DNA from: an uncultured Pelagibacteraceae bacterium | GTDB taxonomy: Bacteria; Pseudomonadota; Alphaproteobacteria; Pelagibacterales; Pelagibacteraceae | Reading direction: 5' to 3' | DNA length: 40,125 nucleotides | Assembly: GCA_902533585.1 (NCBI GenBank) | Contig: CACAMG010000005.1 | Coordinates: 1-40,125, forward strand | In this document: in pieces, positions 8,749-17,723 of the stretch | Layout: every line of letters begins with the position of its first letter | How positions within the stretch are numbered: position 1 is the stretch's first letter | Program-made: the position numbers and the translations under genes | Notes under the pieces: model-generated | Database searches by the model: none | What the model saw: the letters and a program-made list of their open reading frames with translations, nothing else | Told to the model about the DNA's origin: nothing

Positions 8749-9732
8749 TTGATTAAATATTTTTTTAAAAGATTGTTTCAATCAGTCTTAGTGATGCTGA
8801 TTGTTGCTTTTGTTTCTTTTTCACTTTTTAACTTTGTTGGAGATCCAATAAACAATATGGTTGGTGAAGAAACTTCTGATGAAGAAAGAGATGAACTAAG
8901 GGAAACGCTTGGCTTAAATGATCCTATACATATTCAATTTTCAAGATTTGTTATTAATGCATCGAAAGGAGAATTTGGAATATCATACCAACTAAGAAGA
9001 CCAGTTTCAGAATTAATTTCTGAAAGATTACCAGCTACAATCGAATTAGTTTTAATTTCCGCATTAATTGCCCTAGTATCGGGAACTTTATTAGGTGTTT
9101 ATACAGGTATAAACAGAAGAGGGTTTCTGAGTGACATCATATTAGCTATTTCATTACTCGGAGTATCACTCCCCACATTTGTTATTGGTATATTATTTAT
9201 ATATCTTTTTGCGGTAATTTTAGGAGTACTCCCTTCTTTTGGAAGAGGAGAGGTTGTTGATCTTGGTTTTTGGTCCACAGGTTTTTTAACAGCGTCTGGT
9301 TTAAAAGCTATAATTCTCCCTTCTGTAACGCTTAGCCTTTTTCAAATGACTTACATTATTAGACTCGTTCGAGCAGAAATGATGGAAATACTACAGACAG
9401 ATTATATTAAGTTTGCAAGAGCAAGAGGCATAAGTGAAAAAAGTATTCATTATAAACATGCATTAAAGAATGGCTTAATACCTGTAATTACAATAGCAGG
9501 AATAAATATTGGTACATTAATTGCCTTTTCAATAATTACTGAAACAGTTTTCCAATGGCCTGGTATGGGATTTTTATTTATTCAAGCTGTTCAATTTGTA
9601 GATATACCAATCATGTCTGCTTACTTAGTTTTTATAGCTTTTGTTTTTGTGATGATAAATTTCATCGTTGATATTTTATATTATTTTATTGATCCAAGAA
9701 TTAGAGTTAAAGCGGAGGCAGTAAGTGGATAG
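8749..9732 (+). CDS. dppB: ABC transporter permease DppB-like (TTG start)
   Basis: FFKRLFQSVLVMLIVAFVSFSLFNFVGDP and EAA loop ARARGISEKSIHYKHALKNGLIPVITIAG; predicted start codon is TTG. Confidence 0.9.
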   Translation: MIKYFFKRLFQSVLVMLIVAFVSFSLFNFVGDPINNMVGEETSDEERDELRETLGLNDPIHIQFSRFVINASKGEFGISYQLRRPVSELISERLPATIELVLISALIALVSGTLLGVYTGINRRGFLSDIILAISLLGVSLPTFVIGILFIYLFAVILGVLPSFGRGEVVDLGFWSTGFLTASGLKAIILPSVTLSLFQMTYIIRLVRAEMMEILQTDYIKFARARGISEKSIHYKHALKNGLIPVITIAGINIGTLIAFSIITETVFQWPGMGFLFIQAVQFVDIPIMSAYLVFIAFVFVMINFIVDILYYFIDPRIRVKAEAVSG

Positions 9733-10651
9733 TCAAAAATTAACATTGTTTAATAGAATCAAAGACAGTGATATTTATTTTAGTTTTATAAAATCACCAA
9801 CAGCTATAGTTTCAGCAATTATTTTAATAATTATTTTCTTTTGCTCTTTTTTTGTTGAATTTGTAACCCCGTATAATCCATTTGATCCATCTTCTTTATC
9901 TTTAATGGATGCGTTTACTCCACCTTCGTGGACAGAAGATGGTCTTGCTAAATTTATACTTGGAACCGATGGGCAAGGTAGAGATATGTTATCGACAATT
10001 CTTTATGGATCAAGAATTTCTTTAATTGTAGGCTTTTCTGCTATTATATTTAGTTTGATACTAGGAGTCTCGCTAGGACTAACAGCTGGTTACTTCGGTG
10101 GTAAATATGAAATGATTGTAATGAGATTAACAGATGTACAGTTAACAGTACCAAGTATTTTAATGGCCCTTTTAGTTGACGGAATTGCAAGAGGAATAAT
10201 TTCTAGAGAAATGCACGATGAAATGGCAATTTATGTTTTAATTTTTGCAATTGGAATTTCAGAATGGCCTCAATTTGCAAGAGTATCAAGAGCCGCAACT
10301 TTAGTAGAAAAGAATAAAGATTATGTTTCAGCATCAACAATTATTGGTGTGTCGAATATTCTAATTATGTTTAAACACATTTTACCCAATATAATGAGAC
10401 CGGTTTTAGTAATTGGAACAATAGGACTTGCTTTAGCAATCTTAGCTGAGTCAACTTTAAGTTTTTTAGGTGTAGGTGTTCCACCAACAACGCCTTCACT
10501 AGGCACATTAATTAGGCTTGGAAATGATTTTTTATTTTCTGGAGAATGGTGGATTACTTTCTTTCCAGCAATTTTTTTAGTTATATTAGCATTTTCAATT
10601 AATCTATTAGGAGATTGGATGAGAGATACTCTCAATCCAAAATTAAATTAA
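9725..10651 (+). CDS. dppC: ABC transporter permease DppC-like (GTG start)
   Basis: LGTDGQGRDMLSTILYGSRISLIVGF and LSFLGVGVPPTTPSLGTLI motifs. Overlaps dppB by 8 bp. Confidence 0.9.
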   Translation: MDSQKLTLFNRIKDSDIYFSFIKSPTAIVSAIILIIIFFCSFFVEFVTPYNPFDPSSLSLMDAFTPPSWTEDGLAKFILGTDGQGRDMLSTILYGSRISLIVGFSAIIFSLILGVSLGLTAGYFGGKYEMIVMRLTDVQLTVPSILMALLVDGIARGIISREMHDEMAIYVLIFAIGISEWPQFARVSRAATLVEKNKDYVSASTIIGVSNILIMFKHILPNIMRPVLVIGTIGLALAILAESTLSFLGVGVPPTTPSLGTLIRLGNDFLFSGEWWITFFPAIFLVILAFSINLLGDWMRDTLNPKLN

Positions 10652-12333
10652 TGAGTTTTCTAAAAATAAATAATTTAAGCGTTGACTACAAAATGAGGAG
10701 AGAAACAGTTTATGCCGCAAAAAACATTAATATAGAAGTTAGTAAAGGCGAAATTTTAGGTTTAGTTGGTGAGTCTGGTTCAGGAAAAAGTACAGTCGGT
10801 AATGCAATTATAAATCTTATTGATGAACCAGGAAAAGTTTCAAATGGATCGATACATTTAGGAGAATTAAATATTCATGAAGACCCAGAAAATATTGTAA
10901 AATATAGAGGTAAAAAGATTGGACTAATTTTTCAAGATCCACAAACTTCTTTAAACCCGATATTCACTATAGGTGAACAGTTAATTGAAACAATTCAAAC
11001 TCATTTAAATTTAAGTACTAGCGAAGCAAAAAGCAAAGCTATAAATCTTTTAAAGGAAGTTGGAATCAAAGATGCAGAAACTAGATTTGATAATTATCCT
11101 CATCAATTTTCAGGCGGAATGAGACAAAGAGTTGTTATCTCGCTTGCACTTTGTTGTGAGCCAGAACTCTTAATTGCAGACGAACCAACAACAGCATTAG
11201 ATGTATCAATTCAATCTCAAATACTAGATTTAATTAAAAGATTAACTAAAGAAAGAAATTTAGCAGTAATATTAATTACTCATGATATGGGAGTTATTGC
11301 TGAAACTACTGACAGAGTAGCTGTAATGAAAAATGGAGATCTGGTTGAAATTGGACCAACAAAAAAAATTCTAACAAAACCACAGGAAATTTATACAAAG
11401 AGCTTGGTTAGTTCAGTTCCACCAACCGATAAAAAAATTGAGAGATTTAAAATAATCGAAAAAGAAAACAAAAGTCAGAGCGAAACTAATATTAAAATTT
11501 TAAATAGATGGACCAAAAAAGAAATTGTTAATCAAGATTTAGTTCAAGTCAAAAATCTTAGCAAAACTTTCGATGATAGTTTTTTTACTGAAAGTTCAAA
11601 AAATGCAGTTATGGCAGTAGATGACGTTTCATTTAACATTAAAGAAGGTCAATCATTTGGATTAGTAGGAGAGAGTGGAAGCGGAAAATCGACAATTGCT
11701 AAAATGATTGTGAATTTATTTAGACCAAGTGGAGGAGATATTTATTTTGACAATGTTTGTATAACAAAAATTAAAAATAAGAAAGAAATGTTGAAGTTTA
11801 GAAAGCAAATTCAAATGATATTTCAAGATCCATACTCTTCATTAAATGGAAGATTAAAAGTTAAAGATATAGTTGCTGAACCTATTAAACTTCACAATCC
11901 TTCAATTAGTTCAAGAGATATAGATAGTTATATTTATGATTTATTAGAGTCTGTTGAAATGACACAACAATCAGCTGAGCGTTATCCTCATGAATTTTCT
12001 GGAGGTCAAAGACAAAGGATATCAATAGCAAGAGCTCTTGCAACTCAGCCAAGACTTCTTGTTTGTGATGAACCAACTTCTGCTCTAGATGTAAGTATTC
12101 AAGCACAAATATTAAATTTATTAAAAGATTTACAAGAACAATTAAATCTGACAATCTTATTTATTAGTCACGATTTACCCGTAGTAAGGCAAATGTGCGA
12201 TAGAATAGCAGTATTAAAAAATGGAAAACTTTGTGAGATTTCAAAAACTGAAGAGTTATTTAAAAATCCATCACATGAATACACAAAAGAATTGTTAACG
12301 TTAATGCCAAAAATTGAATCAATTTATAACTAA
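10651..12333 (+). CDS. Fused two-domain oligopeptide ABC transporter ATPase (DppD-DppF type)
   Basis: Two complete NBDs: GESGSGKST x2, signatures FSGGMRQRV and FSGGQRQRI, Walker B ADEPTTALD and CDEPTSALD. Track start is 10615, but ATG at 10651 (taatga overlap) fits better. Confidence 0.9.
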   Translation: MSFLKINNLSVDYKMRRETVYAAKNINIEVSKGEILGLVGESGSGKSTVGNAIINLIDEPGKVSNGSIHLGELNIHEDPENIVKYRGKKIGLIFQDPQTSLNPIFTIGEQLIETIQTHLNLSTSEAKSKAINLLKEVGIKDAETRFDNYPHQFSGGMRQRVVISLALCCEPELLIADEPTTALDVSIQSQILDLIKRLTKERNLAVILITHDMGVIAETTDRVAVMKNGDLVEIGPTKKILTKPQEIYTKSLVSSVPPTDKKIERFKIIEKENKSQSETNIKILNRWTKKEIVNQDLVQVKNLSKTFDDSFFTESSKNAVMAVDDVSFNIKEGQSFGLVGESGSGKSTIAKMIVNLFRPSGGDIYFDNVCITKIKNKKEMLKFRKQIQMIFQDPYSSLNGRLKVKDIVAEPIKLHNPSISSRDIDSYIYDLLESVEMTQQSAERYPHEFSGGQRQRISIARALATQPRLLVCDEPTSALDVSIQAQILNLLKDLQEQLNLTILFISHDLPVVRQMCDRIAVLKNGKLCEISKTEELFKNPSHEYTKELLTLMPKIESIYN

Positions 12334-13466
12334 TGAAAAAAATATTTTTAATATTAATCGCGATTATTTTTACAACAAATGTAAATGCTCATTCTACAAA
12401 AAATATAAATTTTGACCTCAAAACAAATTGTTCGAAAAAAAAATCTCCACTCAAATGGGTTTCAAAAAATAAAAATACCAAAGGTGGTGAGCTAATAAAA
12501 TTTCAGTCTTACACAGGTTTTGACCAAAGAACCGTTCTTATTGGTGCTCACAAAAATAACCCAATTGAAATAACAGGATATCTGCAATTACCAAAAGGTT
12601 CAGATAAAGTGCCAATAGTTATTTGGACTCATAGCAGTGGTGGTCCTGGTGAATATGCATGGAATGATTTTATCTACCATGGCACTAAAAATCTTTTAGA
12701 ATCTGGAATTGGAGTTATGTATGTAGATAATTTTTGTCACAGAGGTGCAAGACAAACTTGGAGAGATCAATCAAAAGTTCCACTTATTAATGGAGCAATA
12801 GATGCTATTATGGCTTACAAATTATTACAATCTCATTCAAGATCTAATGGTAAATTTGGAATTACTGGACATTCAAGAGGTGGGAACAACAGTCTTTATT
12901 TAGCAGATGTAAAGTTTACATCTTTGTTTTTGGAAGGTACCAGAGGATTTGATGCAATATTACCTGAGGCAGCAGAATGTAAACTTGCAGGTTTCTTTGA
13001 CAAGCCAGAACTAACATCAAATACTAAATTACTTTATATTCATGGTGCTGCCGATGACTACACATTGCCTAAACATTGTGAAGATTATGTAAAAAAAATT
13101 AAATCTGAACCTGGTCAAGTTGATATTGATTTAAAAAAAGGTTGGTATCATGGATTCCATTTTGATCAAAAACCTAAAAAGTATCAAGCAATGACAGTTC
13201 ATAATTGTCCTGCTTTTTTTGTTGATAATGATGGTTTTGTTGTTGGTAATGAATGGCCTGATATGGTGTTAACTAAACATAAACTTTTTTCATCTATGGA
13301 TGCTTTTTATGAAGCAGCACAAGCTGAACCAAAAAAATTATGGAAAAAAACATTTAAAATTTTAAAAAAAGAAAAATGTCTGAAAAGAGGAGTTACAATT
13401 GGTGGAGATCACATGGAAGAATATATGCCTCAATTCATAAATTTCTTTAAAGAATATTTACTATAA
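12333..13466 (+). CDS. Secreted alpha/beta hydrolase (dienelactone hydrolase-like)
   Basis: Signal peptide; nucleophile elbow GITGHSRGGNNSLYLAD; late His (GGDHMEEY / WYHGFHFDQ). TAATG overlap with upstream ATPase gene. Confidence 0.75.
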   Translation: MKKIFLILIAIIFTTNVNAHSTKNINFDLKTNCSKKKSPLKWVSKNKNTKGGELIKFQSYTGFDQRTVLIGAHKNNPIEITGYLQLPKGSDKVPIVIWTHSSGGPGEYAWNDFIYHGTKNLLESGIGVMYVDNFCHRGARQTWRDQSKVPLINGAIDAIMAYKLLQSHSRSNGKFGITGHSRGGNNSLYLADVKFTSLFLEGTRGFDAILPEAAECKLAGFFDKPELTSNTKLLYIHGAADDYTLPKHCEDYVKKIKSEPGQVDIDLKKGWYHGFHFDQKPKKYQAMTVHNCPAFFVDNDGFVVGNEWPDMVLTKHKLFSSMDAFYEAAQAEPKKLWKKTFKILKKEKCLKRGVTIGGDHMEEYMPQFINFFKEYLL

Positions 13467-13476
13467 AGGAGGAAAA

Positions 13477-13869
13477 ATGCCAATGTTTAAACCAATTGAA
13501 GAAAGTGAAGCTAAAGGAAAAGTTAAAGAAATATATGACGAAATTAAAAATGTAAGAAAAATTACAGAGGTTCCAAATTTTTGGAAATATCTTGCAAATA
13601 GTCCAGAAACTTTAGAAAGAACTTGGAATTCATTAAAACAAGTTATGAAAGCAGGTGCACTTGATCCAGTAGTTAAAGAATTAATCTACGTTGCGGTTTC
13701 AATGACGAACAGCTGTGAGTATTGTACTAAATCTCATACGTTTGCTGCAAAGAAAAAGGGTGCAACGGATGAAATGATAAAAGAAATGATTGATGTTATG
13801 GGGATAGCTAATCAAAATAATAAATTAGTAGAAGCTTACGGCGTTGAAGTAGACGAGATTTACAAATAG
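13477..13869 (+). CDS. Carboxymuconolactone decarboxylase/AhpD-like protein
   Basis: LIYVAVSMTNSCEYCTKSHTFAAKKKG (CxxC...H motif). Confidence 0.85.
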   Translation: MPMFKPIEESEAKGKVKEIYDEIKNVRKITEVPNFWKYLANSPETLERTWNSLKQVMKAGALDPVVKELIYVAVSMTNSCEYCTKSHTFAAKKKGATDEMIKEMIDVMGIANQNNKLVEAYGVEVDEIYK

Positions 13870-14205
13870 TTAATTAGCTTTTCCTAGTAAATTAACAATT
13901 AAGACACCTGATATTATTAAAATAAGACCTATCAATGTATAAACATCAGGAAACTGATTAAACTTAATTATACCAACCAATGAAGTTGCAATAATACACA
14001 GCCCAGCAAACGAAGCATAGGTAATACCTACAGGAATAACTTTCATAACAAGTGACAAGGTATACATACATCCAACAATAGTTATTGCTGTTAATATACT
14101 TGGCATAATCAAAGTAAACCCGTCAGCCATTTTGGCAAAACTATTAGCAGCTGTACCCAAAGCAACTGCAATAAATAATATTATATATGCTGAAACATTT
14201 CCCAT
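13870..14205 (-). CDS. SMR-like small four-TM protein (EmrE/SugE fold, atypical)
   Basis: 111 aa, four hydrophobic segments, FAKMADGFT...PSI and LIGLILIISGVLIVNLLGK resembling EmrE. See finding on missing Glu. Confidence 0.7.
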   Translation of the reverse strand: MGNVSAYIILFIAVALGTAANSFAKMADGFTLIMPSILTAITIVGCMYTLSLVMKVIPVGITYASFAGLCIIATSLVGIIKFNQFPDVYTLIGLILIISGVLIVNLLGKAN

Positions 14206-14232
14206 TAGTTAATAATATATGATTTTTAAATT

Positions 14233-14943
14233 TTAAGAAAGTTTTGATCTACCACCATCAACAGCAATTATTTGACCTGTGACCCATGAACTTTCATCTG
14301 TAAGTAAAAATTTTGCAAGAGCTGCTCCGTCTTTTCCTTCTCCTATCCTTTTTAATGGATGCGCTTTTGCTATTCCTTCCGCAATAACTGTATTTTTTAA
14401 TATAGGTTGAGCAATCTTAGATTTTGTTAAGCTTGGAGCTATACAATTTACTCTTATATTGGGAGCAAATTCAGCAGCAAGAGAAACAGTTAAACCTTCA
14501 ACAGCAGCTTTAGTAGAAGCTATTATTGAGTGATTAGTAAAACCTCTTTGAGCAGCAACAGTCGAAAATAATACTAGAGAGCCTTTATTTTTTTTAAGAC
14601 TTTCTTGAAATCCTTTTATAACTTCAACAGCAGAATAAAGATTCAACTTCATACATTTATTAAAATCTTGCTCTGTAACCATTTTAATTGGTTTTAAATC
14701 TATAGAGCCTACACAATATGCAATTCCTTTTACATTATTTATGTCAGCTTTAACTTTTTCTACAAAATCATCTTCTAAAACATCCACAAGAGTATATGAA
14801 CAACCTAATTTGTCAGATAATGCTGCAACTTCATCATTATTTCTTGCTACCAAATGGATATCGTATCCTGAAGTTTTTAATAGAGTTGACAAATTGGAAC
14901 CAATAGAACCTGTTGCTCCAAAAATTAAATATTTTGCTGTCAT
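14233..14943 (-). CDS. Short-chain dehydrogenase/reductase (SDR)
   Basis: FGATGSIGSNLS; catalytic S...Y region is atypical (TVAAQRGFTNHSIIASTKAAVEGL); VNCIAPS; IAVDGGRS terminus. Confidence 0.85.
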   Translation of the reverse strand: MTAKYLIFGATGSIGSNLSTLLKTSGYDIHLVARNNDEVAALSDKLGCSYTLVDVLEDDFVEKVKADINNVKGIAYCVGSIDLKPIKMVTEQDFNKCMKLNLYSAVEVIKGFQESLKKNKGSLVLFSTVAAQRGFTNHSIIASTKAAVEGLTVSLAAEFAPNIRVNCIAPSLTKSKIAQPILKNTVIAEGIAKAHPLKRIGEGKDGAALAKFLLTDESSWVTGQIIAVDGGRSKLS

Positions 14944-14946
14944 ATT

Positions 14947-15363
14947 TTAATAATAACTTCCTCCCATAGCTTTATATTTTTTTGCTAAATATTGAGCTTT
15001 TCTAGCTGACCACTGTCCGGCTTTTGTTCCATGAGTTTTTGTTGCCTTAATTTGTTGAAATAATTTTTTTCTTAAATAAGGTTTTGTATAACGACCATCT
15101 GTTATTTTATTATCTATTTTCCACTCATCTCTATATATTTTTACTTTTCTTACAATAAATTTTGGTTGTTTAGAAAATTGTTTACCTTTTTTTATAGTTT
15201 TTCTTTTTAATTTAGATGTAAGTTTGTATTCTTTGTCTGATAAAGCTTTAATAGCTTTTTCAGGTAAATATCTTTCTCCAGTCAAAGAAGATTTTTTCCC
15301 AGATTTTGTTCTCCATCTTTGCTTTATCCAGGCTTTTAAACTTATTTGTTTTTTGGACAACAT
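14947..15363 (-). CDS. Highly basic protein resembling DUF5872-type proteins known from phages/giant viruses
   Basis: SLKAWIKQRWRTKSGKKSSLTGERYLPEKAIKAL...KRKTIKKGKQFSKQPKFI...YR plus C-terminal AGQWSARKAQYLAKKYKAMGGSYY. Family call is from memory of motif patterns. Confidence 0.55.
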   Translation of the reverse strand: MLSKKQISLKAWIKQRWRTKSGKKSSLTGERYLPEKAIKALSDKEYKLTSKLKRKTIKKGKQFSKQPKFIVRKVKIYRDEWKIDNKITDGRYTKPYLRKKLFQQIKATKTHGTKAGQWSARKAQYLAKKYKAMGGSYY

Positions 15364-15373
15364 ATAAAAACAA

Positions 15374-15613
15374 TTAATAAATATTTTTTCTAGGATCTTT
15401 TATTTTTTGTATTTTATCAATAAATCCAGATAATTTTGCACTTATATAAATTATATAGACTAGAGTTGTTCCCAACAGCATTGTTGATAAAAATACAAAT
15501 ACACCAGTTAAAAATTTTTCTGTGAACCAGTTTTCTATTCCAGAACTGGATAAATACAACAGATTCCAGAATAGCAAAAAAAAGCCTTCATAAATTAGAA
15601 TGATTCTAAACAC
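15374..15613 (-). CDS. Small two-TM membrane protein, unknown function
   Basis: 79 aa with two hydrophobic segments (IILIYEGFFLLFWNLLYLSS; GVFVFLSTMLLGTTLVYIIYI); fits between co-directional genes. Confidence 0.5.
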   Translation of the reverse strand: MFRIILIYEGFFLLFWNLLYLSSSGIENWFTEKFLTGVFVFLSTMLLGTTLVYIIYISAKLSGFIDKIQKIKDPRKNIY

Positions 15614-15683
15614 CAGGCTGATATATATGCTTAAATTATTAAATCAAATCAATGATCGGAACAAAATGTCACAATGTGTTTGT

Positions 15684-15794
15684 TTATTTAAAAATAATTA
15701 TAAGCACTATTATGAATGCTACAGCATAATAAAAAGGCATAGCTTTTCTCCAAGAATATAAAATTTTTGCAGCATTTTTATTTCTTTTATTCAT
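15684..15794 (-). CDS. 36-aa single-TM micro-protein (not in supplied ORF track)
   Basis: Translation MNKRNKNAAKILYSWRKAMPFYYAVAFIIVLIIIFK*. Start ATG overlaps the upstream stop (TAATG at 15796-15792, minus strand). Confidence 0.6.
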   Translation of the reverse strand: MNKRNKNAAKILYSWRKAMPFYYAVAFIIVLIIIFK

Positions 15795-16114
15795 TACTTA
15801 GGTAATTTTGTTGCCCCTGTTTCTTGCTTAATTATCTTTCCATCTTTAAATTCCATGTAAGACATAACCGCTTCTTTATTCCCATCATTAAATGTTACAA
15901 ATGAATGTTCGAAACCAACTTCATCATTTTCAAATAAAATTCTAACATTGCTTCTTTTAACATCTCCACTTTTAAGCCACTCTATAACAGTTTTTTTATC
16001 CAGTTTTTTCCCCGACGAATGAAGTATAAATTGATAATCATCATGAATAATTTCATTAGCTAAATTTGAATCATTGTTAGCAAGTGCTTGGTTATATTTT
16101 GTCAGTATAGACAT
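15794..16114 (-). CDS. NTF2-like/SnoaL-like protein (DUF4440-type)
   Basis: YNQALANNDSNLANEIIHDDYQFILHSSGKKLDKKTVIEWLKSG...EAVMSYMEFKDGKIIKQE pattern. Confidence 0.65.
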   Translation of the reverse strand: MSILTKYNQALANNDSNLANEIIHDDYQFILHSSGKKLDKKTVIEWLKSGDVKRSNVRILFENDEVGFEHSFVTFNDGNKEAVMSYMEFKDGKIIKQETGATKLPK

Positions 16115-16115
16115 A

Positions 16116-16406
16116 TTATTTTGCTCCTTTAACTATTATAAAATTACCGACAGAATTATTTAACCGTATCTGTCTTACCGGTTTATATTCTTCAGAGTTA
16201 TACCATTCCAATGCTTTTTCATAAGAAGGAAATTTAATTACTACAGTTCTTGGATATTTCCATTCACCTTCAAAACATTGAAACTCACCACCTCTTACTA
16301 AATATTCTCCACCAAATTTTGTAACAATATCTGTAACTTTTGCTAAATATTCTTTGTAGTCTTCAGGATTAGTTACTTCAATTTGGGTTATTGCGTATCC
16401 AGTCAT
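16116..16406 (-). CDS. DUF1330 family protein
   Basis: GYAITQIEVTNPEDYKEYLAKVTDIVTKFGGEYLVRGGEFQCFEGEW...VVIKFPSYEKALEWYNSEEYKPVRQIR. Confidence 0.88.
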   Translation of the reverse strand: MTGYAITQIEVTNPEDYKEYLAKVTDIVTKFGGEYLVRGGEFQCFEGEWKYPRTVVIKFPSYEKALEWYNSEEYKPVRQIRLNNSVGNFIIVKGAK

Positions 16407-16418
16407 TTTTATTAATCC

Positions 16419-16709
16419 TTATAGATTAACTTTACTCAATTCATACATTTGAACAACTTCGACACATTCATCGAAAATAGGTTTTGCTATTGGATTATTG
16501 CCTGAAGCGAATTTCTTCATTTCTTCTTCATTATGAACTGAGACTTTAAACATAACATAACTTTTATCTGGTCCTATTGCTGGAACTGTTTTTTCAACAT
16601 GAGCAATAGTTTTTCTTACTGCCATTCCTTCATCTGATTGCATAAATCCCATGAACTTTTCAAATTTACCAGATTTAAGTCTTGCTATTGCAAGCATTTC
16701 TTTTTCCAT
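16419..16709 (-). CDS. Small conserved-looking protein, possible dimeric alpha/beta-barrel (ABM-like) fold
   Basis: 96 aa, MLAIARLKSGKFEKFMGFMQSDEGMAVRKTIAHVEKTVP...; co-directional with DUF1330 gene, 12-bp gap. Confidence 0.5.
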   Translation of the reverse strand: MEKEMLAIARLKSGKFEKFMGFMQSDEGMAVRKTIAHVEKTVPAIGPDKSYVMFKVSVHNEEEMKKFASGNNPIAKPIFDECVEVVQMYELSKVNL

Positions 16710-16775
16710 ATTTTCCCCCTCTATTTAATTTATATTTTTAATGTAACGCTTTTATTAGAAATCTGCTATGCAAAA

Positions 16776-16895
16776 TTAATTGTTACAGCAACAATTAATG
16801 TCTGATGGAATACAATCACAATCCTTAGTTCCATCACAAGTACATTTCTCATTTATACAATTTGCGCAATTACATTTTGGGTTATTACAAGCCAT
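16776..16895 (-). CDS. 39-aa cysteine-rich metallothionein-like micro-protein (not in supplied ORF track)
   Basis: Translation MACNNPKCNCANCINEKCTCDGTKDCDCIPSDINCCCNN*: 11 Cys in 39 residues, multiple CxC/CxxC. Lies 52 bp downstream of and co-directional with the MBL-fold gene. Confidence 0.72.
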   Translation of the reverse strand: MACNNPKCNCANCINEKCTCDGTKDCDCIPSDINCCCNN

Positions 16896-16947
16896 AGTAG
16901 AAATATATTGGTATAATATTTATTTACAACAGAAATATTGTCGCTTA

Positions 16948-17640
16948 TTAAATTTGGTCTAAAGTTAAACCTTTTACATTCGCAGGTACAGCAACATCCA
17001 TCATTTTAGGATTTGCTAGATTTAGATTGTTCATAATTTCTGCATATTGTTCCTTTGAACTTACTTGAAGACGTGGATTATTATTTTTTTCATTTTCAAT
17101 AGTTGAATTTTTTTTTCCATTATAATCATGAGCTGGATATACCAAAGTTTTTTCTGGTAATTTAAGTAGTTTGTTAAATAATGAGTCATAAGCATCATAA
17201 GAGTTTCCATTTTGAAAGTCTGTTCTCCCAGTTCCATTTATTAAAAGAGTATCTCCAGTAAAAACTCTATCATTCATAAGATAACTATAAGAACAATCAG
17301 TGTGACCCGGTGTATACACTGCTTTAAGTTCAATATTTTCTACATTTATTTTTTCGTTATCTTTTATTTTTAAATCAATTACTTCTGACTTTGATTTTTC
17401 ACCCATAATCCTGGTGCAACTTGTTCTTTTATGTAATTCGTTTAAACCTGTTATGTGATCAGCATGAATATGCGTATCAATTACTTTAACTAATTTTAAA
17501 TCTAAATTTTTTAAAACTTCTATGTATTCTTCTGCATGTTCAATTACAGGATCTATAATTAAAGCCTCACGACCTTTTCCACTTGATATAATGTAAGTAT
17601 AAGTTGAAGATTTAGTGTCAAATAACTGTTCAAATATCAT
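16948..17640 (-). CDS. Metallo-beta-lactamase fold persulfide (sulfur) dioxygenase, ETHE1/Blh-like
   Basis: DTHIHADHITGLNEL, YTPGHTDCSYSYL, VFTGDTLLINGTGRTDFQNG, LVYPAHDYNG. Confidence 0.82.
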   Translation of the reverse strand: MIFEQLFDTKSSTYTYIISSGKGREALIIDPVIEHAEEYIEVLKNLDLKLVKVIDTHIHADHITGLNELHKRTSCTRIMGEKSKSEVIDLKIKDNEKINVENIELKAVYTPGHTDCSYSYLMNDRVFTGDTLLINGTGRTDFQNGNSYDAYDSLFNKLLKLPEKTLVYPAHDYNGKKNSTIENEKNNNPRLQVSSKEQYAEIMNNLNLANPKMMDVAVPANVKGLTLDQI

Positions 17641-17723
17641 TAGTAATATTAGACACTATAAAAAATTGCATAGCAAATCAATCTTGTTTATAACTGTTCA
17701 AAAAATATTAAAGAGAGGAAAAA

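Noticed and set aside
16780-16962. ORF-track + strand 60-aa ORF (MLQQQLMSDGIQSQSLV...)
   Set aside because: Antisense to the Cys-rich micro-protein; low-complexity composition and no recognisable motif. The minus-strand reading is far more protein-like.
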